Source: Oleispira antarctica RB-8 (GTDB taxonomy: Bacteria; Pseudomonadota; Gammaproteobacteria; Pseudomonadales; Oceanobacteraceae). From it: 64,000 bases of DNA. Under the pieces are notes generated by a model that made no database searches, had not been told where the DNA came from, and was given only the letters and a program-made list of their open reading frames with translations. The stretch spans positions 1,449,350 through 1,513,349 of the forward strand of contig FO203512.1 of NCBI GenBank assembly GCA_000967895.1, in the 5' to 3' direction. Shown here piece after piece: positions 1 to 9,051 of this stretch (positions within the stretch are counted from its first letter, which is position 1; each line of letters opens with the position of its first letter). Position numbers and translations under genes: made by a program.

Positions 1-31
1 GGGTAAAGTACCTGCTGCGCGCCAGCACGAA

Positions 32-889
32 ATGCCGTTTGCGCTCATTCAAGGGCAGCCGATGACGCAACTGCCGATGGACTTATACATTCCACCGGAT
101 GCGTTAGAAATTATTTTAGAGCAGTTTGAAGGCCCGCTCGATTTACTGCTCTATCTTATTCGTAAGCAAAATCTCGATATTTTAGAAGTGAATGTTTTTG
201 AAATTACTACCCAATACATGGGCTACATCGACTTGATGGAGTCTATGGAACTTGAAATGGTGGGTGAATATTTGGTGATGGCGGCGATGCTGGCGGAAAT
301 TAAAAGCCGCATGTTATTGCCTCGCAGTAAAGACAGTGAAGAAGAGGAAGAAGGTGATCCTCGCGCTGAATTAATTCGTCGCTTGCAAGAATACGAACGC
401 TTTAAAAAAGCCGCAGAAGATATGGAAGAACTGCCGCGCATGGGGCGTGATAATTTTATTGCTCAGGTCGATGCCCCTGAAAAAATTCAGCAACGCGCTC
501 ATCCAGATGTAGATATGAAAGAGCTGATGCTAGCGATGGGGGCGATTATGCGTCGTGCGCAGATGTTTGAAAAACACGAAGTCGCAAAAGAAGTACTCTC
601 AACGCGCGAGCGTATGTCGAATATATTAGCCGCATTAAAAGGCGGACACTTTGTCAATTTTAGCGATTTATTTACCCCAGAAGAAGGCCGGCTTGGGGTT
701 GTGGTGACTTTTTTAGCCATGCTAGAACTGATTAAAGAATCATTATTAGACATAGTGCAGCATGAAGTATTAGGGCCAATTCATGTAAAAGCACGGGTCG
801 ATGGTCCGGGGCATATTGAATCGAGCCTGCTGAGTGACGATTATCAATCGGACTTTGACTCTGCTGAAATTAATAGGGTTACGCAATAA
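32..889 (+). CDS. scpA: Segregation and condensation protein A (ScpA), N-terminus possibly outside the window
   Basis: Kleisin subunit of the Smc-ScpA-ScpB condensin, which compacts and helps segregate the chromosome. The N-terminal kleisin signature FEGPLDLLLYLIRKQ lies near residues 33-47, followed by the conserved stretch EYLVMAAMLAEIKSRMLLPR; the C-terminal winged-helix part ends near the stop. The reading frame stays open upstream to base 2, and Pseudomonas ScpA proteins carry a similar leader before the conserved LYIPPDALE segment, so the true start may lie left of the window. The stop is 2 bp before scpB, so the pair is probably translationally coupled. Family identity is firm; the start is uncertain. 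Confidence 0.93.
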   Translation: MPFALIQGQPMTQLPMDLYIPPDALEIILEQFEGPLDLLLYLIRKQNLDILEVNVFEITTQYMGYIDLMESMELEMVGEYLVMAAMLAEIKSRMLLPRSKDSEEEEEGDPRAELIRRLQEYERFKKAAEDMEELPRMGRDNFIAQVDAPEKIQQRAHPDVDMKELMLAMGAIMRRAQMFEKHEVAKEVLSTRERMSNILAALKGGHFVNFSDLFTPEEGRLGVVVTFLAMLELIKESLLDIVQHEVLGPIHVKARVDGPGHIESSLLSDDYQSDFDSAEINRVTQ

Positions 890-891
890 AA

Positions 892-2385
892 ATGGAATTG
901 ACTAAGCTAAAGCAAATTGTTGAAGCCGCCTTAATGGCCAGTGGTGACGTACTCACGATAGAACGTTTGCAGTTATTATTCGATGATTACGACAAACCTA
1001 AAAGTCCTGCGATCAAAGAAGCATTGGAAAGTTTGATGGAAGACTTTTCGGGTCGGGGTATCGAGCTGGTGGAAGTGGCTTCGGGTTATCGTTTTCAAGT
1101 GCGTAAAGACGTCGCTCCTTGGGTAACACGTTTATGGGATGAAAAACCGCAGCGTTATTCCCGTGCATTGCTCGAGACCATGTCACTTATTGCTTATCGG
1201 CAGCCGATTACCCGTGGCGATATTGAAGATGTTCGTGGGGTGGCGGTAAGCAGTCAAATTATTCGCACCTTACTTGATCGTGAATGGGTGCGAGTGGTTG
1301 GCCATCGTGACGTTCCTGGTCGTCCAGCGATGTACGCGACGACCAAAGAATTTTTAGATTATTTCAGTCTTAAAAGTTTGGATGAATTACCGAGTTTGGA
1401 CGAAATTCGCGAAATAGACGATGCCAATCAGAACCTTGATTTTATCAACGCAGAGAAAAAAGCGTCTGCAACACGTGAATATGATTTTGATAATGAAGGC
1501 GATGTTAAAACCCGCGGAGAAGAAATTCTTGCGGAAACAGAACTGGAATTAGAAGAAGCACAAAGACTGGTTCAGCAGGTTGAAGATAATGTCTTCAATA
1601 AACCCAGTGAAGAAGAACTGGCTGCTGAGCGAGAAGCAGAGCGTCAAGCTAAGGCTGAAGAGGAACGATTGGCAGAAGAAGCATCTGCAGAAAGAAAGCT
1701 GGCTGATAAGTTTGCATCAATGCCTCAGCCTTCGTTTGCGGAGATGGCGAATAAAACCCAGCAGAGATTGTCTTCAGAGACCGGTGATGGCCCTTCGGTG
1801 GTCGATTTGGCCGATAAGATTGCCGATCATCAAGCACGTTTAGCGGGTATTAATACGGTTAATACCGCGACTTTTGATGCAAGTAACGAAACGTTAGCTG
1901 AAGATCAAACAGAAGGAACGTTAACACTTCTGCAGCAACAAGAGCGATTGATGCAGCAGTTGATGCAAGAAGAATCGCAGCGTCAAACTCAGGGTACTGG
2001 TTCATCCGAGTTTGAAGTAACGAGTGAACTTCAAGTAATAAATGATGACTTCTCACATGAATTTGCTCAAGCCTACGATGAGCAGGTTACGCAAGAGCAG
2101 CCTGTTAGCGAAGAGCCTGATGAAGAGGCCGCTTTGTTAGTGGAAGCTGAGGCAGAGAAAGAATTATTAGAGCAGGAAGCTCAGGAAGAAGAACGCCTTG
2201 AAGAAGAGCGTTTGGAAAAAGAGTTAATAGAGCAAGAGCAGCTAGAGAAAGAGCTATTAGAAAAAGAAAGATTGGCAGAAGAAGCGCTAGATAATGAATT
2301 AGGCTTTGAAGATGTTGGATCCTCTGATAATAGCGCTACTGAGCTGAGTTCAAGCACAAAGAAAAATTCCTTGTTTGACGACTGA
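892..2385 (+). CDS. scpB: Segregation and condensation protein B (ScpB) with a long acidic C-terminal tail
   Basis: Dimeric partner of ScpA in the condensin complex. The tandem winged-helix core occupies about residues 1-170, with conserved segments LIAYRQPITRGDIEDVRGV and VVGHRDVPGRPAMYATT. The protein is 497 residues, while many ScpB proteins are about 180-300. The extra 300 residues are almost entirely E, Q, A and L, with repeated EEERLEEE and EKELLEKE runs predicted to form charged coiled coil or disordered tail. It follows scpA by 2 bp and precedes rluB, the order seen in Pseudomonas. The core assignment is firm; the function of the tail is unknown. Confidence 0.93.
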   Translation: MELTKLKQIVEAALMASGDVLTIERLQLLFDDYDKPKSPAIKEALESLMEDFSGRGIELVEVASGYRFQVRKDVAPWVTRLWDEKPQRYSRALLETMSLIAYRQPITRGDIEDVRGVAVSSQIIRTLLDREWVRVVGHRDVPGRPAMYATTKEFLDYFSLKSLDELPSLDEIREIDDANQNLDFINAEKKASATREYDFDNEGDVKTRGEEILAETELELEEAQRLVQQVEDNVFNKPSEEELAAEREAERQAKAEEERLAEEASAERKLADKFASMPQPSFAEMANKTQQRLSSETGDGPSVVDLADKIADHQARLAGINTVNTATFDASNETLAEDQTEGTLTLLQQQERLMQQLMQEESQRQTQGTGSSEFEVTSELQVINDDFSHEFAQAYDEQVTQEQPVSEEPDEEAALLVEAEAEKELLEQEAQEEERLEEERLEKELIEQEQLEKELLEKERLAEEALDNELGFEDVGSSDNSATELSSSTKKNSLFDD

Positions 2386-2439
2386 TGGTAATTATTCGTT
2401 AAATATAACTGTACAAAGATGAAAGGTTACATAAGCACT

Positions 2440-3279
2440 ATGAATGAGAATGAGCGCTTACAAAAATTATTGGCTGTTGCCGGCTTAGGTTCACGTCGTG
2501 AGATAGAACGGTGGATTGCCGATGGTCGTATTAAGGTTAATGGCGAGATTGCTGAGCTAGGTCAGCGTGCGAGTCATCTTGATAAAATTCAAGTAGATGG
2601 CAGAGACGTTAAGCTGGAAAGTACGGGTAAAACTCGTCGTATTCTTGCCTATAACAAGCCAGAAGGTGAAGTGTGTACTCAGCACGATCCAGAAGGTCGT
2701 CCAACGGTATTCGATAAGCTGCCTAAATTAAAAGGCGAGCGCTGGGTGAACGTAGGCCGTTTGGATATTAATACCAGTGGGTTGTTATTGTTCACAACCG
2801 ATGGTGAGTTGGCGAATAAGCTAATGCATCCTTCTTCGGGTATTGACCGTGAATACGCTGTGCGTGTTCGTGGTGAAGTTACCGAAGAAATGATTAATAA
2901 TTTAAAAACAGGCGTTATGCTAGAAGACGGTATGGCGAAGTTTACCGATGTTCAATATTTTGATGGCGATGGTTCAAACCAGTGGTATCACGTGGTATTG
3001 ATGGAAGGCAAAAAGCGCGAAGTGCGTCGTCTTTGGGATTCTCAGGGCGTAACCGTAAGTCGTCTTAAGCGTGTTCGTTATGGCTGTATCTTTATGCCTA
3101 AGCAAGTACCTGTAGGCACTTGGATCGAATTGAAGCAAAAAGAATCTGATGATTTGAGTGCTCTTGCCGGTGTTGATTCTAAGCCGATTAAGCATCTTGA
3201 TGGTCAAGAAAAAGAGAAGTATGAGCGTCAGGCTCGTAAGCAGAAAGTTCGCCAGAAGACGACGTTTAAAAAACGCTAG
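2440..3279 (+). CDS. rluB: 23S rRNA pseudouridine synthase RluB
   Basis: Isomerises a uridine in helix 80 of 23S rRNA (position 2605 in E. coli) to pseudouridine. An N-terminal S4 RNA-binding domain (about residues 4-50) is followed by the RsuA-family catalytic domain. The catalytic motif GRLDINTSG places the nucleophile at Asp109 when counted from this start, close to the E. coli position. An in-frame ATG at 2419 has no ribosome site, while ATG 2440 is preceded by GAAAGG, so the shorter form is preferred. The C-terminus is a basic K/R/Q-rich tail. The gene sits downstream of scpB and ends before a strong terminator. Confidence 0.93.
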   Translation: MNENERLQKLLAVAGLGSRREIERWIADGRIKVNGEIAELGQRASHLDKIQVDGRDVKLESTGKTRRILAYNKPEGEVCTQHDPEGRPTVFDKLPKLKGERWVNVGRLDINTSGLLLFTTDGELANKLMHPSSGIDREYAVRVRGEVTEEMINNLKTGVMLEDGMAKFTDVQYFDGDGSNQWYHVVLMEGKKREVRRLWDSQGVTVSRLKRVRYGCIFMPKQVPVGTWIELKQKESDDLSALAGVDSKPIKHLDGQEKEKYERQARKQKVRQKTTFKKR

Positions 3280-3306
3280 TCGTATTTTTAGTCAATTGTA
3301 TTAAAG

Positions 3307-3348
3307 AAAAAACCTGTTTTTGGTAAGTTACCGATAACAGGTTTTTTT
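3307..3348 (+). terminator. Rho-independent terminator after rluB
   Basis: An imperfect hairpin pairs AACCTGTT with AACAGGTT, with the inner arms TTGGTAA and TTACCGA also pairing, and a run of seven T follows. It closes the scpA-scpB-rluB unit, 27 bp upstream of the next gene. Confidence 0.88.
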
Positions 3349-3374
3349 AGTTTAAGTTGTGAAAAGGTAGAGAC

Positions 3375-3788
3375 ATGTCGAAGAGTTTTGAAGTGCAAGG
3401 GATTATTCATTCTATTGGTGAAACCCAATCATTCGGTCAGAATGGTTTTACTAAGCGCGAGTTTGTTATCAAGCTAAGTGGAGAAGGGGAGAACCCTTCG
3501 TACCCTAGTTATGTTGCGCTGGAATTATTAAAAGATAAGTGTGCCTTAATGGACCAATACAATCTTGGGCAAGAAATTGTTGCACATTTTAACCTGTCGG
3601 GTCGCCTCTGGGCTGCACAGGGCAAGCCAGAGAAATGTTTCACTAGTTTACAGGCTTGGCGTATTGAAAGCGCTGATGCTGGTTTTGGTGGTTCAGCGCC
3701 GAATGGTGAAAATGTGGGTGGTAATAATTTCAATATTGCAGATTTTGCTCCGTCTCCAGACAACTTTGATGACGACGTACCGTTCTAA
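3375..3788 (+). CDS. DUF3127 OB-fold protein with SSB-like acidic tip
   Basis: Small protein of the DUF3127 family, recognised from FEVQGIIHSIGETQSFGQ near the N-terminus, then the KREFVIKLSG and FTSLQAWRIE strands. The family is predicted to adopt an OB fold like single-stranded DNA-binding proteins. A Gly/Asn-rich linker starts near residue 103 and the protein ends in DDDVPF, almost identical to the SSB C-terminal tip that recruits repair and replication proteins. A ribosome site AAGG precedes the ATG. The gene stands alone between two transcription units and converges on its downstream neighbour. The SSB-like role is inference; no direct function is known to me. Confidence 0.8.
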   Translation: MSKSFEVQGIIHSIGETQSFGQNGFTKREFVIKLSGEGENPSYPSYVALELLKDKCALMDQYNLGQEIVAHFNLSGRLWAAQGKPEKCFTSLQAWRIESADAGFGGSAPNGENVGGNNFNIADFAPSPDNFDDDVPF

Positions 3789-3805
3789 ATTTTGTAAGAA
3801 TGCCT

Positions 3806-4750
3806 TTAAAAAGAAAGATACAGGCCTGTGAATAAGCCATCGACTGCGGTGGTTCCTGCTGACCAAGTTTTGTAACCTACCGTTGCACCAATATAGTCGT
3901 AGTGATAATTAAAACTGAATTGGTGCTCGGATAGTGATCCTCCTCCATAGCTACTCCAAACAGGATAGTATTCAACGTGCCAATCTTTATGGAAGCGAAA
4001 ACGTATCGGCATGGCAAATACACGACCATCATGTGCTTGATTGCCGTTCATCTTTCCGCGGCCATAAGCAAGATCCCAGCTGAAGTCATTGCTAAAGCTC
4101 ATGCGATAATGCACCAGTAGATTAGATAGCGTGAGAGAATCTCCATCTTCTTGCAGTCTATTTTGTGCGTAACTAACGCTTATGAATCCATATCCCGCTT
4201 CTGCACGAAACAGTTGCGCGTTAATGTCACCAGCGCCTGATAACCACTGTGAGCTTAAGCGCAGTGCTGGCAGTATAGGATCGCCGTCCGTGCGAAATAA
4301 CGTATTTTTATAGTTCTGCTTCTGAAATTCAGAATATTCAGTTTTCGACATTTTATTCGTGGCCGCTAAGCTTTGAACAGTTTTTAATTCTTCAGCATCG
4401 AGGGTTTTTGCTTCATTGCGTTGATAGCGCTGCAGGCTATTATCGCCAGCAAACACCATGCTACGAATGCCAATTTCGGCCGCTGAGATAAAGGCGCCGA
4501 TGAAAAGTCCGCCAATTGCCGCTCCAATTCCTCCGCTGACCCCCCCACTTGAAGAGTCGTTTGAAAAGTCGTTTGAGGAGTCGTTTGAAGAGTCGTTTGA
4601 AGAATTGCTGCGTGATTTTGATTTTGTTGATGCCGACTCTAAATCGTATATTTGACTAGTATGTCCAATGGGTGAGAAAAGACAGAGGGTAAGTGCCGGT
4701 ATAAAGATATTTTTTATAAAGATAGTCTTTATAACAAAAGAAGTTTTCAT
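3806..4750 (-). CDS. Putative outer-membrane beta-barrel protein, function unknown
   Basis: A protein of 314 residues with an N-terminal signal-like hydrophobic segment (about residues 13-31). A Ser/Asn/Asp repeat (units of SND or SS, about residues 47-67) follows, then a Gly-rich hydrophobic stretch (68-92). The C-terminal half has alternating polar and aromatic residues typical of a small beta-barrel, and the last residue is Phe, as in many outer-membrane proteins. I do not recognise a named family. The Ser/Asn/Asp segment is encoded by a 12-bp tandem repeat. The gene lies 51 bp downstream of the thioredoxin-like gene on the same strand, so the two may be cotranscribed. Confidence 0.65.
   Translation of the reverse strand: MKTSFVIKTIFIKNIFIPALTLCLFSPIGHTSQIYDLESASTKSKSRSNSSNDSSNDSSNDFSNDSSSGGVSGGIGAAIGGLFIGAFISAAEIGIRSMVFAGDNSLQRYQRNEAKTLDAEELKTVQSLAATNKMSKTEYSEFQKQNYKNTLFRTDGDPILPALRLSSQWLSGAGDINAQLFRAEAGYGFISVSYAQNRLQEDGDSLTLSNLLVHYRMSFSNDFSWDLAYGRGKMNGNQAHDGRVFAMPIRFRFHKDWHVEYYPVWSSYGGGSLSEHQFSFNYHYDYIGATVGYKTWSAGTTAVDGLFTGLYLSF
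4551..4598. repeat. 12-bp tandem repeat inside a coding region
   Basis: Four units of the form GARRAGTCGTTT in direct succession, with a fifth decayed unit after them. Read on the minus strand they encode the (N/F-D/S)-rich repeat of the outer-membrane-like protein. The unit length is a multiple of three, so copy-number change would keep the frame. Confidence 0.85.
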
Positions 4751-4801
4751 TGATTTTCAGTATTCCATTACGTGTAGCGGCCATTGTAGCTAAGACCTCG
4801 A

Positions 4802-5311
4802 TTAAAAAGAAGCTAACCACAACCTGAGCTTCATGCCCCAAAGGCTGGTTATGCCAGTACTGATAAAGCGGATATCACCTTGAGTATCAATAATGAACAT
4901 GCTTGGAGTCACGGCAACTCCCCATGATTGGCTGATTTTTCCGTTATTATCGTTAATCGTATCAAATTGGTAGTCATGTTCTTTTAAGTAGTGATTGATC
5001 TCTTCATCACTACCTGAAGAGAGTGCGATAGAGACCACATTATCTTCCTGCTCTTGTGCGAGTGTGCTAACAAAAGGAGACGTGGTACGACAAATAGGAC
5101 ACCAGCTCCCCCAGAAATACACTAAAGTAGGGCCATTGCTGTAATTAATTCCTTCTAAGGTAGGTGCTTGGCCTGTGCTCATATCACGTTGCTGGTATTG
5201 AGTGACAATCAATACAACGATGCTTATCAACGCTAAGGTTTTTAAGCTCGAAAGCCAGAATGCTTTATCAGAGAGGTTTTTCTTTAGTTTGACGATAATA
5301 TTATTCAGCAT
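4802..5311 (-). CDS. Membrane-anchored thioredoxin-like protein disulfide oxidoreductase (TlpA/ScsD type)
   Basis: One N-terminal transmembrane segment (about residues 22-40) anchors a periplasmic thioredoxin fold. The active-site motif WCPIC is near residues 70-74 in the context FWGSWCPICRT, and the cis-proline loop VTPSMF is also present. The length of 169 fits TlpA, DsbE or ScsD-type proteins, which reduce or isomerise periplasmic disulfides. No cytochrome c maturation genes are adjacent, so DsbE is not favoured. It is upstream of the outer-membrane-like protein on the same strand. The exact substrate cannot be told from sequence. Confidence 0.83.
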   Translation of the reverse strand: MLNNIIVKLKKNLSDKAFWLSSLKTLALISIVVLIVTQYQQRDMSTGQAPTLEGINYSNGPTLVYFWGSWCPICRTTSPFVSTLAQEQEDNVVSIALSSGSDEEINHYLKEHDYQFDTINDNNGKISQSWGVAVTPSMFIIDTQGDIRFISTGITSLWGMKLRLWLASF

Positions 5312-5559
5312 AAGGAGGGCTCTCAGTCAGCATAGTATTTGCAAACCGCAGTGTGTGAGATGAAGTGAACTTAATGAAAGGCATTAAACAATGCGTATCT
5401 CAGTGACCGTTGATAGCAACAATAGTTCTTATAATTGGGCTTATCTTACCTGATTAACGAAAAATAACGCTATTGTTGACTAAGGGTGATGATCTGTCAT
5501 TTATTGCAAGGTAATATGGGGCAGGATACTTGTGCTTGATTGGATAAAATGGCGTATAG

Positions 5560-7227
5560 ATGACCAAAGATATTAAAGAAAAGTTCGCTGACGAGGACCT
5601 CAGCGACTCTAAAAGAAGTAATGAGAAGCCTGAGGGTGAGTCTTTAATGCAAGGCTTAAAAAATAAAACCTTCACTCAAGCTGAAGCATTGCAATTTTTA
5701 CAACAGAATAAAGGGCGTTTGGAGAAGTCTTTAGCGTCGATTGATAAACGTGATGTACTGTCTAAGATCACCGTTTTTACCATGGCCATATTTTCAAAGC
5801 TGGCGGGCTGGGTCGATGTTCTGAAACGTGGTTTTGTGAATCTATTAATGAAATTACCAGCGCCGGAAATCATTAAACAAAGTCTACATACTGCGAGCGT
5901 AGTGACTAACTTCAAAGGCATGGTCGATTTTATTCGTACTAAGTATTATGCCTTTAAGAAATCTCCCTATAATGAAAAACTCGTTCAGCACATGGATGAG
6001 TTGATTGGTCATGCAACGCAACAAGGGTTGGATTTTAAACAGCACTTTCCAGACGTTGTCGATAAGCTAGTGATACGAAAAAATCATATGCTGCAGCACT
6101 CCTTTTTTAAAGAGTTTAATAAAACCCACCTAGAGCGCTTATTAGCGACGCCATTCTCATTTAAGCGTTCATTATCACCCGTTCTTCCCGACAGAGCACT
6201 ATGGCACAAGCTATTTGGTGCCTTAGAGGGACGTTATATTCAAGATATTATTTTAGTGGATGATGATGGTAAGCAAACGTCGTTTAAAAATGATTCTAAA
6301 AGGCAAGTAGAGTCGAGTCATAGCGTCCGCAATTTATATGAGGCATCGGTATTTAAGGCTAATGGTCACCGGGTATTTATCATTGGTCATCACGAAGGCT
6401 ATTTAGGCCCTTATTTTGTACGCAGCGCATTACGCCGTTTAGGGTTTGATAATTTAGCTGAAAACAATAATACCGTAGTAGGCCCGCGTATGTTTTCGAG
6501 TCTATTACTGAAAAGCGGCGCTAGTAATGTTGGGAATATGTTTTTGACTTTGCCGTCGCAACGTACGACTAAAGTTAACGAAAATGGATTAGCCGAAGCC
6601 TTACAGAAAAGTGCACGTCGTACGCAGTTTTTAATCAAGATGCCTAACGTCGGTTTAAAATTAATAGAGCAGTTTAGTTATCGCGACTTTATGCAATTGA
6701 TAATGCATTACCAGAATTTGCAAGCTGAGCAAGCAGCCTTAAATAGCAGTTTATCTTGGCTGGATGAAGTCTTAAATACAGACGAGCAAGCGGAATTGAT
6801 CGACTATTTATTAGCCTGTGATGCTATTAATGTCGCTGCTGAACTTGATAAGCAAGACTACGACTTATTTAAGCAGGTGATGCATGAGCCGTTTTTGATT
6901 TTCCCTGAAGGCTCTCGTTCTTATGTTGAAGAGAATGGTGATATCACCTTGAAATATTTTAATCCTAAATATTTACAGGCTTACCTACGTCCTGGTGATG
7001 TTATTTTACCGCTGAGTTTAGTTGGCGGATCGGATATTCTACAAGGTATTAAATTAACCAAAGGTAAGCTGGGGCTGTCGTTAGGTTCACCTTATGAAGT
7101 CACTGCAGAAATGATCGATGACTATGCGGTAGAAGGTATTGAGGTTATGCGCAATATTGCGAACTTACCCAATACTAAAAAAGTACACTTAAGCGATGCA
7201 GTACAAACAGGCAAAAAGAAAGAATGA
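5560..7227 (+). CDS. PlsB/PlsC-like acyltransferase family protein with an altered first motif
   Basis: A protein of 555 residues whose C-terminal half resembles glycerol-phosphate acyltransferases. The glycerophosphate-binding block FPEGSRS is at residues 448-454, and a hydrophobic VILPLSLVGGSDI block follows. The usual HxxxxD catalytic motif should lie near residues 276-284, but the sequence reads GHHEGYLGP, with histidines present and no aspartate five residues later. The N-terminal 250 residues are helical and unrecognised. The stop overlaps the next gene (exonuclease) by 4 bp. Likely role is acyl transfer to a phosphate-containing acceptor, but activity is uncertain. Confidence 0.68.
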   Translation: MTKDIKEKFADEDLSDSKRSNEKPEGESLMQGLKNKTFTQAEALQFLQQNKGRLEKSLASIDKRDVLSKITVFTMAIFSKLAGWVDVLKRGFVNLLMKLPAPEIIKQSLHTASVVTNFKGMVDFIRTKYYAFKKSPYNEKLVQHMDELIGHATQQGLDFKQHFPDVVDKLVIRKNHMLQHSFFKEFNKTHLERLLATPFSFKRSLSPVLPDRALWHKLFGALEGRYIQDIILVDDDGKQTSFKNDSKRQVESSHSVRNLYEASVFKANGHRVFIIGHHEGYLGPYFVRSALRRLGFDNLAENNNTVVGPRMFSSLLLKSGASNVGNMFLTLPSQRTTKVNENGLAEALQKSARRTQFLIKMPNVGLKLIEQFSYRDFMQLIMHYQNLQAEQAALNSSLSWLDEVLNTDEQAELIDYLLACDAINVAAELDKQDYDLFKQVMHEPFLIFPEGSRSYVEENGDITLKYFNPKYLQAYLRPGDVILPLSLVGGSDILQGIKLTKGKLGLSLGSPYEVTAEMIDDYAVEGIEVMRNIANLPNTKKVHLSDAVQTGKKKE

Positions 7228-7868
7228 ATGACGCAAGTGCGATGAGTAATATTAGCCGAGCAGACAGTTTGGTTATTCTGGATTTTGAGACCACGGGTTT
7301 ATCACCCAATATGGGGGATAGAGCGATTGAAATCGGTGCGGTACGCTTGGTTAATGGAGAAATTACCGAACGTTTCCAAGAGCTCATGAATCCAGGGCAA
7401 CGAGTTAGCGCTTTTATTGAAGATTATACTGGCATCAGCAATGACATGTTGGTGGAGGCTGATTCATGTGAGGTCGTTATGGCTCGCTTTGCAGATTTTA
7501 TGGGTGATGATAATTTGATTGCCCATAATGCGTCATTTGATAAACGCTTTTTAGATTCTGAGCTTGAACGTATAGGTCGTTATTATAACGGTGAATTTTC
7601 CTGCTCGCTCTTGCTCTCAAGACGTATTTTTCAAGACGCGCACAGCCATAAACTAGGTGAACTGGTGCGTTTTGCTAATATCGAAAGTTCCGGTGGGTTT
7701 CACCGCGCATTATACGATAGTGAAATGACCGCTAAGGTATGGATGAAGATGTTAGAGGATATCGGTGAGCGTTATGGCGTGTTTGATATCCCTTTTGAAC
7801 TGATTAAAAAGCTCGCGAAGGCACCTAAGAAGGATATTGATAAACTGCTGTTATCTTATGCTGGTTGA
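7224..7868 (+). CDS. DnaQ-like 3'-5' exonuclease (DEDDh)
   Basis: Exonuclease of the DNA polymerase III epsilon type. The ExoI motif DFETTG gives Asp20 and Glu22, ExoII is in AHNASFDKRF, and ExoIII is the H-x4-D pair in HRALYD, completing a DEDDh catalytic set that binds two metal ions. At 214 residues it is shorter than E. coli DnaQ and shows no obvious polymerase-binding tail, so a repair or RNA-trimming exonuclease is as likely as a replication proofreader. It overlaps the acyltransferase stop by ATGA, which suggests coupled translation. Confidence 0.85.
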   Translation: MNDASAMSNISRADSLVILDFETTGLSPNMGDRAIEIGAVRLVNGEITERFQELMNPGQRVSAFIEDYTGISNDMLVEADSCEVVMARFADFMGDDNLIAHNASFDKRFLDSELERIGRYYNGEFSCSLLLSRRIFQDAHSHKLGELVRFANIESSGGFHRALYDSEMTAKVWMKMLEDIGERYGVFDIPFELIKKLAKAPKKDIDKLLLSYAG

Positions 7869-7987
7869 TAGCAGCATTAATCTATATTGTCTCTCAGCGC
7901 CAGAATTTGTGACTTTTAGAGCTTAAATCCGTATCATTCAGCCCATTATTTTTCTTCTTTATTTTTTTTATTTTTAGGCCTTCCACT

Positions 7988-9049
7988 ATGTCTTCTATTA
8001 CTGCCTCTCCCTCAGCTATTAAGCTTACTGAATACAGCCACGGCGCGGGTTGTGGCTGTAAGATATCACCGCAGGTATTGGAAACCATCGTAGCTTCTAA
8101 GCTCGATGTGAAGATGGACCCTAATTTGCTGGTAGGTAATAGCAGTAAAGATGATGCTGCCGCCTACGATATGGGCAATGGGCAGGTCGTTTTGAGCACG
8201 ACCGATTTCTTTATGCCGATCGCCGATGATGCCTTTGATTTTGGTCGCATCGCCGCGACCAACGCGATCAGCGACATTTATGCCATGGGCGGTAAACCGT
8301 TAATGGCGATTGCTATTTTGGGCTGGCCAATTAATGTTTTATCAGCTGAAGTGGCTCAACAAGTGGTGGATGGCGGACGCCAAGCCTGTATGGATGCGGG
8401 CATTATGCTAGCGGGTGGTCACAGTATTGATTCTCCTGAGCCTATTTTTGGTTTAGCGGTGACAGGCCAAGTAGAAAAATCTAAATTAAAACAAAATAAT
8501 ACTGCGACGCCCGGTTGTAAGTTATACCTGACGAAGAAGCTGGGCGTAGGCATTTTAACTACAGCACAAAAGCAGAAGAAGCTAAAGCCAGAACATGAAG
8601 GCTTAGCGGTTGAGGTAATGTGTCAGCTAAATAAAATTGGTGCAGACGTCGCCGATATTGCTGGCGTAACAGCCATGACGGATGTCACTGGTTTTGCCTT
8701 GATGGGTCACTTGATTGAAATGTGCGAAGGCAGTGGCGTAAAAGCTAAAATTAATTTTGACTCGATTCCCTTTTTAGAGCCGGTAAAAGACTATTTAGAA
8801 ATGGGCTGCGTACCAGGGGGAACATTACGTAACTTTGATTCTTACGGCCACAAATTAGCGCCGATGAGCGAAGAACAACGTAATTTATTATGTGATCCGC
8901 AAACCAGTGGTGGTTTGTTGATTGCTGTTACAGAAGAAAGTGAAGCTGAGTTAGTGGCACTGTTATCCAGTGCTGGTTTATATGCTCAGCCGCTTGGTGA
9001 ATTGTTTGCAAATAATGACACAGCAACGGTACTGGTTGAGGTCGTTTAA
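7988..9049 (+). CDS. selD: Selenide, water dikinase (selenophosphate synthase) SelD
   Basis: Makes selenophosphate from selenide and ATP, the activated selenium donor for selenocysteine and 2-selenouridine. The glycine-rich N-terminal motif [13 protein letters not shown] carries the catalytic residue as cysteine, not selenocysteine. The AIRS/PurM ATP-binding fold follows with [19 protein letters not shown] and the C-terminal [10 protein letters not shown] block. Length (353) is typical. It is 2 bp upstream of selU, so they form one unit. No selA or selB is visible in this window, so the most direct local use of selenophosphate is tRNA selenation. Confidence 0.96.
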
Positions 9050-9051
9050 TT

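Noticed and set aside
8030-8075. Selenocysteine in SelD
   Set aside because: The catalytic codons in the [10 protein letters not shown] motif are TGT and TGC; no in-frame TGA is present.
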